Of a stretch of 64,000 bases of DNA, positions 1-8,327 are shown piece by piece (position 1 is the first letter of the stretch; each line of letters opens with the position of its first letter). This stretch comes from Bacillus ndiopicus (GTDB lineage Bacteria; Bacillota; Bacilli; Bacillales_A; Planococcaceae). The stretch covers positions 124,001-188,000 of the forward strand of contig NZ_HG964409.1 of NCBI RefSeq assembly GCF_000612805.1, in the 5' to 3' direction. Made by a program: the position numbers and the translations under genes. The notes beneath the pieces are model-generated. The model was not told where the DNA came from. It searched no databases and saw nothing but the letters and a program-made list of their open reading frames with translations.

Positions 1-442
1 CAGAGGCCATTTTTTGCAAAAATTTATCAGTAACAGGTTTATCAACTTGGACGATATATTCTTTTTCATGATGGTGCTCAGCACGTAAAATTTCATTTAC
101 GATATCTCCATCATTCGTTAAAAGTAACAAGCCTTCTGAATCTTTATCTAAACGTCCAATATGGAATATACGCAATGGGTGATTTACGAAGTCCACTACA
201 TTGCCTTTAATATGTTTTTCTGTTGTGCTCGTAATGCCAACAGGTTTATTCAGTGCAATGTAAACAAGCTGCTCTTCCTTCGAAACTGGCTGACCATCTA
301 CACAGACGATATCGCCCTCTTGTACTTTACTGCCAATTGTAGCAAGCTCCCCGTTAATTGTAATTCGACCTTCCTCAATCCATTTATCTGCACCACGACG
401 TGACACCGCCCCAGTTTCTGCTAGAAATTTATTAATACGCAT
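1..442 (-). CDS. RluF-like 23S rRNA pseudouridine synthase, 3' end cut by window edge
   Basis: Reading the minus strand from ATG at 442 gives an open frame of 147 codons to the window edge. The N-terminus (MRINKFLAETGAVSRRGAD) is an S4 RNA-binding domain, and about residues 100-115 hold GRLDKDSEGLLLLTND, the RsuA/RluB/E/F catalytic motif with the nucleophilic Asp. The family isomerises single uridines in rRNA; the fit is best to RluF (23S rRNA), but RsuA-like 16S enzymes cannot be excluded without the C-terminus. AAAGGATG precedes the start at good distance. It points away from the genes that follow. Confidence 0.85.
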   Translation of the reverse strand, partial: MRINKFLAETGAVSRRGADKWIEEGRITINGELATIGSKVQEGDIVCVDGQPVSKEEQLVYIALNKPVGITSTTEKHIKGNVVDFVNHPLRIFHIGRLDKDSEGLLLLTNDGDIVNEILRAEHHHEKEYIVQVDKPVTDKFLQKMAS

Positions 443-607
443 AGTTTCTCATCCTTTAATTTGAATAATGTTAGTATACAATATTTAGTATGGAATAAGA
501 AATATAGGTTCATCAGCAAAAGCTATAGTTGGCAAAAGGAAATAGCATTTTTCAAAAGAAATATGTGTGCTTATTTAATCAGATTTTCTATAGAAAGTTG
601 AAAACTC

Positions 608-704
608 AGTTGATTTCCGTTGCGATTGGCTCGCTTTCCAGGGGGCATAGCTCCAACTAATTTTTTTCGGCAGTAGCCGAGCCATCTTCACTTCAATCAA
701 CTGG
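608..704. repeat. Imperfect palindromic repeat, copy 1 (inverted, shorter)
   Basis: The ends are exact inverted repeats (CAGTTGAT at 608-615, ATCAACTG at 697-704). Its reverse complement matches the copy at 979-1110 at both ends (GTTGATTG... and ...CAACGGAAATCAAC) and in the AATTAGTTG and GGAAAGCG blocks; one arm is shorter. The centre is a small hairpin, TCGGC-AGTA-GCCGA, at 668-681. I remember similar palindromes scattered through Bacillaceae genomes. Confidence 0.65.
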
Positions 705-978
705 AGAAAGCCTTGTAAATAAAGAATTCAACTAAAAAACACGCACATAAAAATTTATTGCTTACCATGATTTATCTGAGAAAAAATTTTTAATCAATAG
801 TTAACATGACACATAGCTTACTTTTTTAAAGAGTAAGCTCTCTATGTAGATGGTTCCACAATACAAGATTTGATTTATTCTGAATTTTAAAATGAAATAG
901 GTACATCAATATTATTTTCTTGTATCAGCTATTGAAGAATATGTTTTTGACTATTTCATTAGATAAAAGCTATTTCTA

Positions 979-1110
979 GTTGATTGGAGTGGAGGGTGGC
1001 GACTCCAGCAGGAACAGCACGAGCTGAAAATCCATTTATTTCGGCAGTAGCCGAAATAAATTAGTTGAAGCCGTGCCTGCGGAAAGCGTCCACCCGCAAC
1101 GGAAATCAAC
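979..1110. repeat. Imperfect palindromic repeat, copy 2 (full length)
   Basis: The arms GTTGATTGGAGTGGAGGGTG and the reverse complement of GCAACGGAAATCAAC are related along about 50 nt each. The element folds into one long imperfect hairpin, with an apical 11-bp perfect stem (1035-1045 with 1050-1060) closing an AGTA loop. Copy 1 is 275 bp upstream in opposite orientation. The gene-free setting and symmetry suggest a non-autonomous mobile element or dispersed structured repeat. Confidence 0.7.
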
Positions 1111-1310
1111 GGCTTGTTTATCTTTTCTATAAATAAATAGTGAAATAACATGTTATTTTTTAATCAATCCCAAAAAGATAGAGGGATAAAAATTGAAATA
1201 TTCAACTTTTTCTGACAATATAATATATAAGACTACCTTTCTACTAGCACTAGCTGCAGCATAGCATATAGGGTATGATCTAATATTCATAACGAAGGGG
1301 AGAGAATTGA

Positions 1311-2831
1311 ATGGTTTATGCATTTCCAAACACAGAAGGGGCATTGATTCATTTTAAGGAACGTTATGACAACTATATTGGAGGTAAATGGACGCCTCCT
1401 ACAAAAGGGCAGTATTTTGATAATCCGACACCTGTAACAGGGAAAGTGTTTACACAAGTAGCACGTTCTACAGAAGAGGATATTGAGCTAGCGCTCGATG
1501 CGGCACATGAAGCGAAAGATGCATGGGGCAGTACTTCACCAACAGAACGCAGCAATATTTTATTGAAAATTGCAGATCGTATGGAAGCTAATCTTGAAAT
1601 GCTGGCAGTAGCTGAGACTTGGGAAAATGGGAAGGCAGTACGTGAAACGTTAAACGCGGATATTCCATTAGCAATTGATCATTTCCGTTATTTTGCTGGT
1701 GTTATCCGAGCACAGGAAGGCTCGCTCAGCCAAATAGATAATAATACAGTAGCTTATCATTTTCATGAGCCGATAGGGGTAGTGGGACAAATTATTCCAT
1801 GGAACTTCCCGATTTTAATGGCGACATGGAAGCTTGCCCCTGCACTTGCAGCAGGTAACTGCGTTGTAATAAAGCCTGCAGAGCAAACACCAGTATCAAT
1901 TTTGGTCGTAATGGAATTAATTGCAGACCTATTACCACCAGGTGTTGTTAATATTGTAAACGGCTTTGGCTTAGAGGCTGGTAAACCGCTAGCGTCAAGC
2001 ACGCGTATAGGGAAAATTGCCTTTACAGGTGAAACGACAACAGGGCGCTTAATTATGCAGTATGCATCACAAAATATTATCCCTGTAACACTTGAGCTAG
2101 GTGGTAAATCGCCAAATATTTTCTTTGAAGATATTATGGCACAGGATGATGAATTTTTAGATAAGGCTGTAGAAGGCTTTGTTATGTTCGCCTTAAACCA
2201 AGGGGAAGTATGTACATGCCCTTCACGTGCGCTGATCCAAGAGTCAATTTATGAGCCATTTATGGAGCGTGTGTTGGCTAGGGTGGAGGCGATTAAAACA
2301 GGTAATCCACTTGATCCGAACTCGATGATGGGTGCGCAAGCTTCTACAGAGCAAATGGAAAAGATTCTCTCTTACCTAGATATCGGTAAGCAAGAAGGAG
2401 CAGAGTGTCTAATCGGTGGTGAACGCAACCAATTAGATGGGGAATTTACAGACGGCTACTATATTAAGCCAACTGTTTTCAAAGGCGATAACAAAATGCG
2501 TATTTTCCAGGAGGAAATTTTTGGACCTGTTGTAGCTGTAACGACGTTTAAAACGAAGGAAGAGGCTTTGGAAATAGCGAACGATACTTTATATGGCTTA
2601 GGTTCGGGTATTTGGACGCGCGATATGAATACGGCATATCGTTTTGGTCGAGGTATTCAGGCTGGTCGAGTTTGGACGAACTGCTATCACCAATACCCTG
2701 CACATGCGGCATTTGGTGGTTACAAAATGTCAGGTACTGGACGAGAAAACCATAAAATGATGCTAAGTCACTATCAGCAAACGAAAAACTTGCTAGTGAG
2801 CTATGATCCAAATCGCGCAGGCTTCTTCTAA
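1311..2831 (+). CDS. NAD-dependent aldehyde dehydrogenase (ExaC/AldA-like)
   Basis: The 506-aa ALDH-superfamily enzyme oxidises an aldehyde to its carboxylate with NAD(P). All key parts are present: WNFP (about 164-167) with the oxyanion-hole Asn, FTGETTTGR for the cofactor, ELGGKSPN with the general base Glu262, and GEVCTCPSR with catalytic Cys301. GEVCTCPSR and the downstream DUF779 gene are typical of the ExaC/acetaldehyde dehydrogenase group that acts on acetaldehyde from ethanol or acetoin, so that is the likely substrate (inference). The ribosome binding site is GGGGAG before ATG. It is probably co-transcribed with the next gene 19 bp downstream. Confidence 0.93.
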   Translation: MVYAFPNTEGALIHFKERYDNYIGGKWTPPTKGQYFDNPTPVTGKVFTQVARSTEEDIELALDAAHEAKDAWGSTSPTERSNILLKIADRMEANLEMLAVAETWENGKAVRETLNADIPLAIDHFRYFAGVIRAQEGSLSQIDNNTVAYHFHEPIGVVGQIIPWNFPILMATWKLAPALAAGNCVVIKPAEQTPVSILVVMELIADLLPPGVVNIVNGFGLEAGKPLASSTRIGKIAFTGETTTGRLIMQYASQNIIPVTLELGGKSPNIFFEDIMAQDDEFLDKAVEGFVMFALNQGEVCTCPSRALIQESIYEPFMERVLARVEAIKTGNPLDPNSMMGAQASTEQMEKILSYLDIGKQEGAECLIGGERNQLDGEFTDGYYIKPTVFKGDNKMRIFQEEIFGPVVAVTTFKTKEEALEIANDTLYGLGSGIWTRDMNTAYRFGRGIQAGRVWTNCYHQYPAHAAFGGYKMSGTGRENHKMMLSHYQQTKNLLVSYDPNRAGFF

Positions 2832-2850
2832 TAATTGGAGGTGCTAAAGG

Positions 2851-3213
2851 ATGGTTGAGCGTGTAATAGCGACAGATGTAGCACTCGATTTAATTAATTT
2901 ATTAGTCGAACGCCATGGACCTGTTATGTTCCATCAATCAGGGGGATGCTGTGATGGCTCTTCACCGATGTGCTATCCGCAAGGTGATTTAATGCTAGGT
3001 GAGCAAGATATATTGCTTGGTGAGATTGGCAGCGCACCATTTTATATACACAAAAGCCAATATGATTATTGGAAGCATACACAGCTCATTATTGATGTTG
3101 TTGATGGGCGAGGTGGTATGTTTTCCTTGGAAGGTGTGGAAGGTAAGCGCTTCTTGACAAGGTCGCGTATATTTACGCAAGAGGAACAGCAAGAATTGAA
3201 TATAGGGTATTAG
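2851..3213 (+). CDS. DUF779 family protein
   Basis: This 120-aa protein has the Cys-rich signature typical of DUF779 (SGGCCDGSSPMCYP, about residues 30-44), suggesting metal or redox chemistry. No function is established for the family, which repeatedly occurs next to ExaC-like aldehyde dehydrogenases as here. The spacing of 19 bp, the GGAGG site and the terminator right after it define a two-gene operon. A helper role for the dehydrogenase is an inference from neighbourhood. Confidence 0.88.
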   Translation: MVERVIATDVALDLINLLVERHGPVMFHQSGGCCDGSSPMCYPQGDLMLGEQDILLGEIGSAPFYIHKSQYDYWKHTQLIIDVVDGRGGMFSLEGVEGKRFLTRSRIFTQEEQQELNIGY

Positions 3214-3220
3214 TTGGGGG

Positions 3221-3252
3221 ACCGATTCGCATATGCGAATCGGTCTTATTTT
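3221..3252 (+). terminator. Rho-independent terminator after the aldehyde dehydrogenase operon
   Basis: A perfect 24-bp inverted repeat (3221-3244) is followed by CTTATTTTT. It begins 8 nt after the DUF779 stop codon. Confidence 0.9.
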
Positions 3253-3275
3253 TGGCAAACAAATGCGTAAAACAT

Positions 3276-3304
3276 TTGAATTTCCACGTGCTGGCATGTA
3301 ACAT
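3276..3304 (+). promoter_or_regulatory. Candidate sigma-A promoter of the thioesterase gene
   Basis: TTGAAT and TAACAT are separated by 17 bp, 35 bp before the chosen start. It lies just after the preceding terminator, as expected for a single-gene unit. Confidence 0.5.
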
Positions 3305-3338
3305 AAAAAGAAGATTGCTCTTGAAGGAGAGATTAAAT

Positions 3339-3815
3339 ATGGGAAATGCTATGCCAATGAGTTATTCTCGTACAATTCAAACACGTCTTGTGCTCCCACC
3401 AGATACGAATCACCATGGTTCTATTTTTGGGGGACGTGTGTTAGCTTATATTGATGAAATTGCTGCAATTGCTTCGATGACACATGCTAAAGGAGAGGTT
3501 GTCACAGCCTCTATTGATTCAGTTGATTTTGTTTCTCCTGCCTATGTTGGCGATGTGTTGGAGTTAGAGGGAATTGTGACATCAACAGGACGTACTTCGA
3601 TGGAAATTTATGTGCGTGTTGTAACTCGCAACTTAAAAACGCGTGAGGAGCGTTTGACAACAGAATCCTTTGTCACAATGGTTGCTATTGATGCAGAAGG
3701 AAAGCCAAGAGAAGTGCCAGGTGTTTATCCGGAAACAGAAACGGAAAAACGATTGTTTGAAACTGCACCAAAGCGTAGAGAATACCGCAAAGCAAAACGT
3801 GCATTGCAGCATTAA
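3339..3815 (+). CDS. ykhA: Hotdog-fold acyl-CoA thioesterase (YkhA/YciA family)
   Basis: This 158-aa protein has the acyl-CoA hydrolase hotdog pattern: DTNHHGSIFGGRVLAYIDEIA with the conserved N-H-x-G segment and catalytic Asp, then DSVDFVSPAYVGD. The family hydrolyses acyl-CoA to free acid and CoA in the cytosol and trims CoA esters. The frame is open back to 3252, but only the ATG at 3339 has a proper site (AAGGAGAG, 7 nt away). Single gene between its own promoter and a bidirectional terminator. Confidence 0.9.
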   Translation: MGNAMPMSYSRTIQTRLVLPPDTNHHGSIFGGRVLAYIDEIAAIASMTHAKGEVVTASIDSVDFVSPAYVGDVLELEGIVTSTGRTSMEIYVRVVTRNLKTREERLTTESFVTMVAIDAEGKPREVPGVYPETETEKRLFETAPKRREYRKAKRALQH

Positions 3816-3856
3816 AACATTTGGCGTGGAAGCATCTGTTTTAGCAGGTATAATAT

Positions 3857-3902
3857 AAAATGGGCTATATGGAAAGTTACTACTTTCCATATAGCCCATT
3901 TT
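3857..3902. terminator. Bidirectional terminator between convergent genes
   Basis: A perfect 21-bp stem (3857-3877 with 3882-3902) with a TACT loop has A-rich and T-rich flanks, so it can end transcription from both sides: the thioesterase gene and hemAT. Its right arm reaches the hemAT stop codon. Confidence 0.92.
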
Positions 3903-5221
3903 TAGTCTTCAAGCTCGTTGATTTTCGTTACGATTTGCAATAATTCATCAGAGGATGCAGCAACGATTGTGGATGCTTCTGTTAATTCTGCAATTAAGTT
4001 TGAAATAGTACGGATATCATCGGTAGTATTCATATATTGCTGTTTAATGCCAGATACAGCCTCGGTAATTGAAGTAAATGATGCTGCAAGATTTTGTTGT
4101 GTTTCAACAGTTTGCTGTACTTGTGAATCTACACTTTGAACAGAGCTAGCCATGCTTAAAATATTGTTTTCCGTTTCTTTAATCAAGTGTGCTACATTTT
4201 GAACAGCTGTTTTCGTTTCTTCCGCTAGCTTTCTTACTTCGTCTGCTACAACAGCAAAGCCTTTACCATGCTCACCAGCACGCGCTGCTTCAATTGAAGC
4301 ATTTAGCGCTAATAAATTGGTTTGATCTGCTATGCCTGTTACAAGACCTACAATTTCTGAAATTTTTTGCGAAGAGAGACGTAAAGCCGCCATGGAAGCC
4401 TCTAATGTTTCCACACCAGTTAAAATCGTATTCATTAAACGAGTTTGTGTTTCGAGATGGCTTTTTCCTAAATTTGACTTCTCTTCTGTTTCAGCTACAA
4501 AGGCTAGACCCTGCTCAGTAGCTGAGCTAATTCCTTCAGCCTGATGGGAAATTGTTTGTAGAGACGCAGATGTTTCCTCGCTTGTGGAGCTCAGCTCTCG
4601 AGACGTATCTTGAAGTGTACTAATTAATACGTGCTTAGATGCTTCAAGCTCTAAGCGGATGCGCTCTTCTTCATTTTCATAAGCCTCAATTACGAGCTGC
4701 TGCTCAAAGTTGATTATTTTTGAAAAGGCATTAATTGCTCGAATACATTCATTTTTTGATAAATCTAAGCCATTAACAAATTCGATAAATGTTGACATTA
4801 GTGATTGGAATGATGCGATATACCATTTTGACTTCAAACCAACTCGCACATGTACATGTGCAATAATTTTACGTTCTTCTATATAAGCAGCATTAATTTT
4901 ACTATTAAAAATATCATTTAAGTGTTTAGTTAAAGTACCTTTTAAGCGGTCAATATGTGAGTTTGTTTGAATAATCGCAACTAAATTAGATTGTAAACTA
5001 ATTGCCTCATAAAACTGCTCGACCATTGTAGGAACTAAATCTTTGGCAAATGGTTGGAGCTGCTTCAAAATAGCTAAGTCCTCTGTTGTCAATTTAAGCA
5101 ATTGTAGTTGTTTCACTAAATCAGGGTAATTACTAACATCTAGTTGAACTTGTTGTATGTATTTTGATGTTTCAAAAAAAGTTGATTGTTCAGTAGTCTT
5201 TTTTGTAAACCAGTTCGCCAT
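3902..5221 (-). CDS. hemAT: Globin-coupled methyl-accepting chemotaxis protein (HemAT-like aerotaxis sensor)
   Basis: This soluble chemoreceptor of 439 aa has no membrane segment. Residues about 20-190 form a sensor globin domain; the segment [14 protein letters not shown] holds the proximal His region that binds haem. The C-terminal half is a methyl-accepting signalling domain with the hairpin tip [19 protein letters not shown], which contacts CheA/CheW. In Bacillus subtilis HemAT senses oxygen; an oxygen role here is by homology. An ATG at 5233 is also in frame, but GGAG sits 6 nt before the ATG at 5221, which I prefer. No che genes are nearby. Confidence 0.92.
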   Translation of the reverse strand: MANWFTKKTTEQSTFFETSKYIQQVQLDVSNYPDLVKQLQLLKLTTEDLAILKQLQPFAKDLVPTMVEQFYEAISLQSNLVAIIQTNSHIDRLKGTLTKHLNDIFNSKINAAYIEERKIIAHVHVRVGLKSKWYIASFQSLMSTFIEFVNGLDLSKNECIRAINAFSKIINFEQQLVIEAYENEEERIRLELEASKHVLISTLQDTSRELSSTSEETSASLQTISHQAEGISSATEQGLAFVAETEEKSNLGKSHLETQTRLMNTILTGVETLEASMAALRLSSQKISEIVGLVTGIADQTNLLALNASIEAARAGEHGKGFAVVADEVRKLAEETKTAVQNVAHLIKETENNILSMASSVQSVDSQVQQTVETQQNLAASFTSITEAVSGIKQQYMNTTDDIRTISNLIAELTEASTIVAASSDELLQIVTKINELED

Positions 5222-5292
5222 TATTTTCTCCATCCTACAATAAAATTTATCTAGTTCCTCTATCTCAAAAGAATAAAAAGTATAACATTCCT

Positions 5293-5322
5293 ATTGTACT
5301 ATTTTAAATGCTAGTTTTGCAA
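5293..5322 (-). promoter_or_regulatory. Candidate promoter of hemAT
   Basis: Read on the minus strand, TTGCAA (5322-5317) and TACAAT (5298-5293) are 18 bp apart, about 70 bp upstream of the hemAT start. It looks like sigma-A; I saw no sigma-D motility consensus. Confidence 0.5.
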
Positions 5323-5415
5323 TCTTTTGTCAGAAGTATATATTTGATTCAATTTGTTTTTTAAGTAGCTACAAGGTAGAATTAAGGATATAAAATGATG
5401 AAGGAGAAACGAACA

Positions 5416-5628
5416 ATGAAATTTTATAAAGGACGTTTAAAATATGTCGTTCCACTTTCAGCTGTTGTAGGTGTTTCATCCACAATGATGATATTTAATA
5501 AATATGAAGATGTGCCATCATTACATAAATTTTTGATTATTGTAGGGGCTGTCTTTTTCTCGGCTGTTATTTCTTATTTTTTATTCCCACAGGCTAGTGA
5601 TAATCCAGATGATAGAGGTCCGTATTAA
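5416..5628 (+). CDS. Small membrane protein, not recognised
   Basis: A 70-aa protein with a basic start (MKFYKGRLK), two hydrophobic stretches (about 11-25 and 41-62) and an acidic tail (SDNPDDRGPY). This predicts a two-helix hairpin in the membrane with charged cytoplasmic ends. An upstream in-frame ATG (5395) exists, but AAGGAGA stands 8 nt before 5416, which fixes the start. I do not recognise the family and the neighbours give no functional hint. Confidence 0.7.
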   Translation: MKFYKGRLKYVVPLSAVVGVSSTMMIFNKYEDVPSLHKFLIIVGAVFFSAVISYFLFPQASDNPDDRGPY

Positions 5629-5718
5629 AGTTAGATAATTTTTTTACATAAAAATGAATCTTTCAACAACCTTTTACCGTATATAAAGTACAAACATTAA
5701 AAGAAGGGTTGATGTCAT

Positions 5719-6024
5719 ATGGAAGACAAATGGTCAAAAGTAATTATTCATGCTAGTGCATTTTTTGCGCCAGTTTTAGTACCAATTTTATTTTTCTTAA
5801 TTAGTACAGATAGTGAAATAAAGCGTTTATCAATACAAGCATTATTATTCCAAGCAGTTATGTGGGTACTTGTGGGTATTTCAGGATTCTTCTCAGTGAT
5901 ACTAATTGGTCTACCGTTTTTAATTGTATTTGCGATTATGGGAATTGTTGTACCGATTATCGGTATTGTCAAGGCAATAAACGAAACTCAGTGGGATTAT
6001 CCGATTGTTGGACGTTGGGTATAA
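5719..6024 (+). CDS. DUF4870-type small membrane protein
   Basis: A 101-aa protein with three hydrophobic helices (about 8-29, 41-57 and 60-86) and a conserved tail (KAINETQWDYPIVGRWV). This matches the DUF4870 (YtjA/TM2-adjacent) family of integral membrane proteins without known function. AAGAAGGG precedes the ATG. A terminator follows, so it is a single gene or paired only with the small protein before it. Confidence 0.8.
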   Translation: MEDKWSKVIIHASAFFAPVLVPILFFLISTDSEIKRLSIQALLFQAVMWVLVGISGFFSVILIGLPFLIVFAIMGIVVPIIGIVKAINETQWDYPIVGRWV

Positions 6025-6048
6025 TAAGTTTTAAAAGTATAAAAAATG

Positions 6049-6083
6049 GCAAAACTTCTAATGCAGAGGTTTTGCTTTTTTTG
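6049..6083 (+). terminator. Rho-independent terminator
   Basis: GCAAAAC (6049-6055) pairs with GTTTTGC (6069-6075), followed by a T run. It separates the DUF4870 gene from the ctsR operon promoter. Confidence 0.8.
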
Positions 6084-6144
6084 TTGCTAAAGCCTTGTTA
6101 TATAAAGCTTTAAAAGCGAAATTATGCATTGTGAGGTTTTTTAA

Positions 6145-6173
6145 TTGCATTTCAATTTCGCTGTTTCTATAAT
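6145..6173 (+). promoter_or_regulatory. Sigma-A promoter of the ctsR operon
   Basis: A perfect TATAAT (6168-6173) lies 17 bp after a weak -35 (TTGCAT, 6145-6150). The CtsR box begins 3 bp after the -10, a classic repressor position. Confidence 0.75.
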
Positions 6174-6175
6174 TA

Positions 6176-6192
6176 AGTCAAAGATAGTCAAA
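6176..6192 (+). promoter_or_regulatory. CtsR operator
   Basis: AGTCAAA-GAT-AGTCAAA is an exact direct heptad repeat matching the known CtsR consensus (RGTCAAA-N3-RGTCAAA). It overlaps the transcription start region of the operon, giving autoregulation and heat-stress derepression. Confidence 0.93.
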
Positions 6193-6223
6193 GTCAGTTA
6201 TGGAATTGAGGTGAGAGACAATC

Positions 6224-6691
6224 GTGCGGAATATATCTGATATTATTGAAGGTTATTTAAAACAAGTTCTCGAATTAAGTGGGCAAGAGCATATCGAAAT
6301 AAAACGTAGTGAACTTGCAGATAAATTTCAATGCGTTCCGTCTCAAATCAATTACGTTATTAATACAAGGTTTACAGCGGAACGAGGTTATTTAGTTGAA
6401 AGTAAGCGGGGTGGCGGTGGTTATATTCGTATTTTACGTGTTGAGGTCCATTCAAAAGCCGCACTTATTGACGATATGATTCAGCAAGTTGGAGATGCGG
6501 TGGCACAGCAATCGATAGAGCATATGATATACCGTTTAATAGATGAGGAAATAATTACAAAACGGGAAGCGAAGCTAATATTAGCTGCGGTCGATCGCTC
6601 AACATTAGCACTGCCGTTACCACTACGCGACCAAGTTCGCGCATATATAGTAAAGGCGATGTTTATTACGTTGAAATACGACAATAAATAA
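6224..6691 (+). CDS. ctsR: CtsR, class III heat-shock repressor
   Basis: A 155-aa DNA-binding repressor that dimerises on the heptad repeat just upstream and shuts off clp genes until heat or McsB action releases it. The N-terminal winged helix carries QINYVINTRFTAERGYLVES and the glycine-rich wing KRGGGGYIRI; the glycine wing is the heat-sensing element known in Bacillus. The start is GTG at 6224, with GAGGTGA upstream. First gene of ctsR-mcsA-mcsB-clpC. Confidence 0.96.
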   Translation: MRNISDIIEGYLKQVLELSGQEHIEIKRSELADKFQCVPSQINYVINTRFTAERGYLVESKRGGGGYIRILRVEVHSKAALIDDMIQQVGDAVAQQSIEHMIYRLIDEEIITKREAKLILAAVDRSTLALPLPLRDQVRAYIVKAMFITLKYDNK

Positions 6692-6705
6692 GGTAGGTGA
6701 TTAGC

Positions 6706-7236
6706 ATGATTTGTGAACATTGTAAACAGAGACACGCATCTGTTACAGTGACGAAAGTACAAAATGGGCAAGCGGTCGCAAAGCATTATTGTGAGCATTG
6801 CGCATCAAAATTTCATCCATTTCAAACAGACATACAGGAAGAGCCAGTGGCATTGCATCAGCTTATTTCAAACTGGTTTGGTGTACCGATGTGGAAAAGC
6901 ACACAAACAGAAGAAAAAAAAGCTACGCAAAGCACATGTCCATCATGCGGCTTCACATATCGCCAATTTTTAAAGCAAGGGAAATTTGGCTGCACCGAGT
7001 GCTATAACACGTTCCGAGATCAACTCCCACCTGTGCTTAGTCGTTTACAGGCTGGCACATCACATACTGGTAAGTCTGTAGTGATTAGTATGGAGCAGCT
7101 CAAGCAAAAAATAGAAGAAATACGCCAGCAAATGCAGCATGCAATCGCAGAAGAGCGCTTTGAGGACGCTGCTAAAATGCGTGATGAAATAAAATCAATT
7201 CAGCATAAGCTTGATGCTGGAGGTGTAGATGTATGA
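6706..7236 (+). CDS. mcsA: McsA, activator of the McsB arginine kinase
   Basis: A 176-aa protein with four CxxC metal-binding pairs (CEHC at the start, CEHC about 29, CPSC about 85, CTEC about 104) and a C-terminal UVR domain (EERFEDAAKMRDEIK). McsA binds and activates McsB and helps switch CtsR and ClpC. I chose ATG at 6706, with AGGTG 6 nt upstream, over the GTG at 6697. Its stop overlaps the mcsB start. Confidence 0.94.
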   Translation: MICEHCKQRHASVTVTKVQNGQAVAKHYCEHCASKFHPFQTDIQEEPVALHQLISNWFGVPMWKSTQTEEKKATQSTCPSCGFTYRQFLKQGKFGCTECYNTFRDQLPPVLSRLQAGTSHTGKSVVISMEQLKQKIEEIRQQMQHAIAEERFEDAAKMRDEIKSIQHKLDAGGVDV

Positions 7237-8327
7237 ATATCGAGCATTTTTTAAAGCATGCACCTAAATGCGTCGTCGAAAGTGGTGAACATTCAGATAT
7301 CGTCATGACAACTCGCATTAGGCTTGCTAGAAATATTGCCAATATTCGCTTTCCGCTAAGCTTTTCACAGCAAGAGGCGAATGGTGTACAGGAGAAGCTT
7401 ATGAAAGCATTGCTCACGCCACAGGAGCAATTAAATTTTTCTTATTTTAAAATGGCTGATTTATCACAATTAGAACGCCAATTGTTAGTAGAGAAACATT
7501 TAATTAGCCCTTATTTAGCGAAGCATAAAGAGGTGTCGGCTGTCTTCTTATCCTCCGACGAATCCACAAGCGTAATGATTAATGAGGAGGATCATTTGCG
7601 GATTCAAGTTTTGAGCCCAGGTATGCAGTTAATGGAGACATATGAATATGCGAGTGAGCTAGATGATCGATTAGGTAAACAAGTGAGCTATGCTTATGAC
7701 GAGCAATTTGGTTATTTAACGAGCTGTCCAACAAATGTAGGTACAGGATTACGTGCATCGATTATGATGCATTTGCCAGCACTTACAATGTCAAAGCAAA
7801 TGAATGTCCTAATCCAAATGATGACACGTTTAGGTATGGTTGTGCGTGGTATATATGGAGAGGGTAGCGAAAATTTAGGTAATATTTATCAAATATCTAA
7901 CCAAGTAACGCTAGGTAAATCAGAGCGTGAAATTTTAGAAGAGCTGCAAAAGGTTGTTGAACAAATTATTGAGAAAGAGCGCAATGCTCGCAAAAAATTG
8001 TTAGAGCGAGCACAAGTCACATTGGATGATCGCGTTAATCGTGCATTAGGAACACTGCGTTACGCTCGTGTATTAACAAGTGAGGAGGCGGCATCATGCC
8101 TCTCAAGCGTTCGATTAGGTGTTGATTTAAAACTGATCCAAGGAATTTCGCCTAGCTGCTTAAATGAATGCGTCATGTTAATTCAGCCAGGCTTTGTTCA
8201 GCAATATGCAGGGACAATGCTCGATGCGGTAGATCGTGATATATATCGGGCAAAGTATGTTCGGGAAAAATTGGATAATGATAGTTTGATTACAGGTGAA
8301 AAAGGAGAGGAAACATATGATGTTTAA
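7233..8327 (+). CDS. mcsB: McsB, protein arginine kinase
   Basis: A 364-aa phosphagen-kinase-like enzyme that phosphorylates arginines on misfolded proteins, marking them for ClpC-ClpP. The catalytic parts are visible: TTRIRLARN near residue 28, the [13 protein letters not shown] loop about 168-180, and DRDIYRAK near the C-terminus for allosteric phosphoarginine binding. The ATG overlaps the mcsA stop (ATGA), showing translational coupling. Confidence 0.96.
   Translation: MNIEHFLKHAPKCVVESGEHSDIVMTTRIRLARNIANIRFPLSFSQQEANGVQEKLMKALLTPQEQLNFSYFKMADLSQLERQLLVEKHLISPYLAKHKEVSAVFLSSDESTSVMINEEDHLRIQVLSPGMQLMETYEYASELDDRLGKQVSYAYDEQFGYLTSCPTNVGTGLRASIMMHLPALTMSKQMNVLIQMMTRLGMVVRGIYGEGSENLGNIYQISNQVTLGKSEREILEELQKVVEQIIEKERNARKKLLERAQVTLDDRVNRALGTLRYARVLTSEEAASCLSSVRLGVDLKLIQGISPSCLNECVMLIQPGFVQQYAGTMLDAVDRDIYRAKYVREKLDNDSLITGEKGEETYDV

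Larger units (their letters stand above)
443..1310. other. 868-bp non-coding gap
   Basis: No plausible gene is seen on either strand; the short frames have no ribosome binding site or family resemblance. The gap holds two copies of an imperfect palindrome (listed separately) and a small hairpin at 814-839. The promoter of the downstream aldehyde dehydrogenase should lie near its right end, but I could not settle on one. Confidence 0.6.

Noticed and set aside
161-403. 80-codon plus-strand frame near the left edge
   Set aside because: It is antisense to the RluF-like gene, whose S4 domain and catalytic motif are clear.
951-1344. Minus-strand frames of 60-66 codons in the left gap
   Set aside because: They read through the palindromic repeats and the start of the dehydrogenase gene, with no ribosome binding site.
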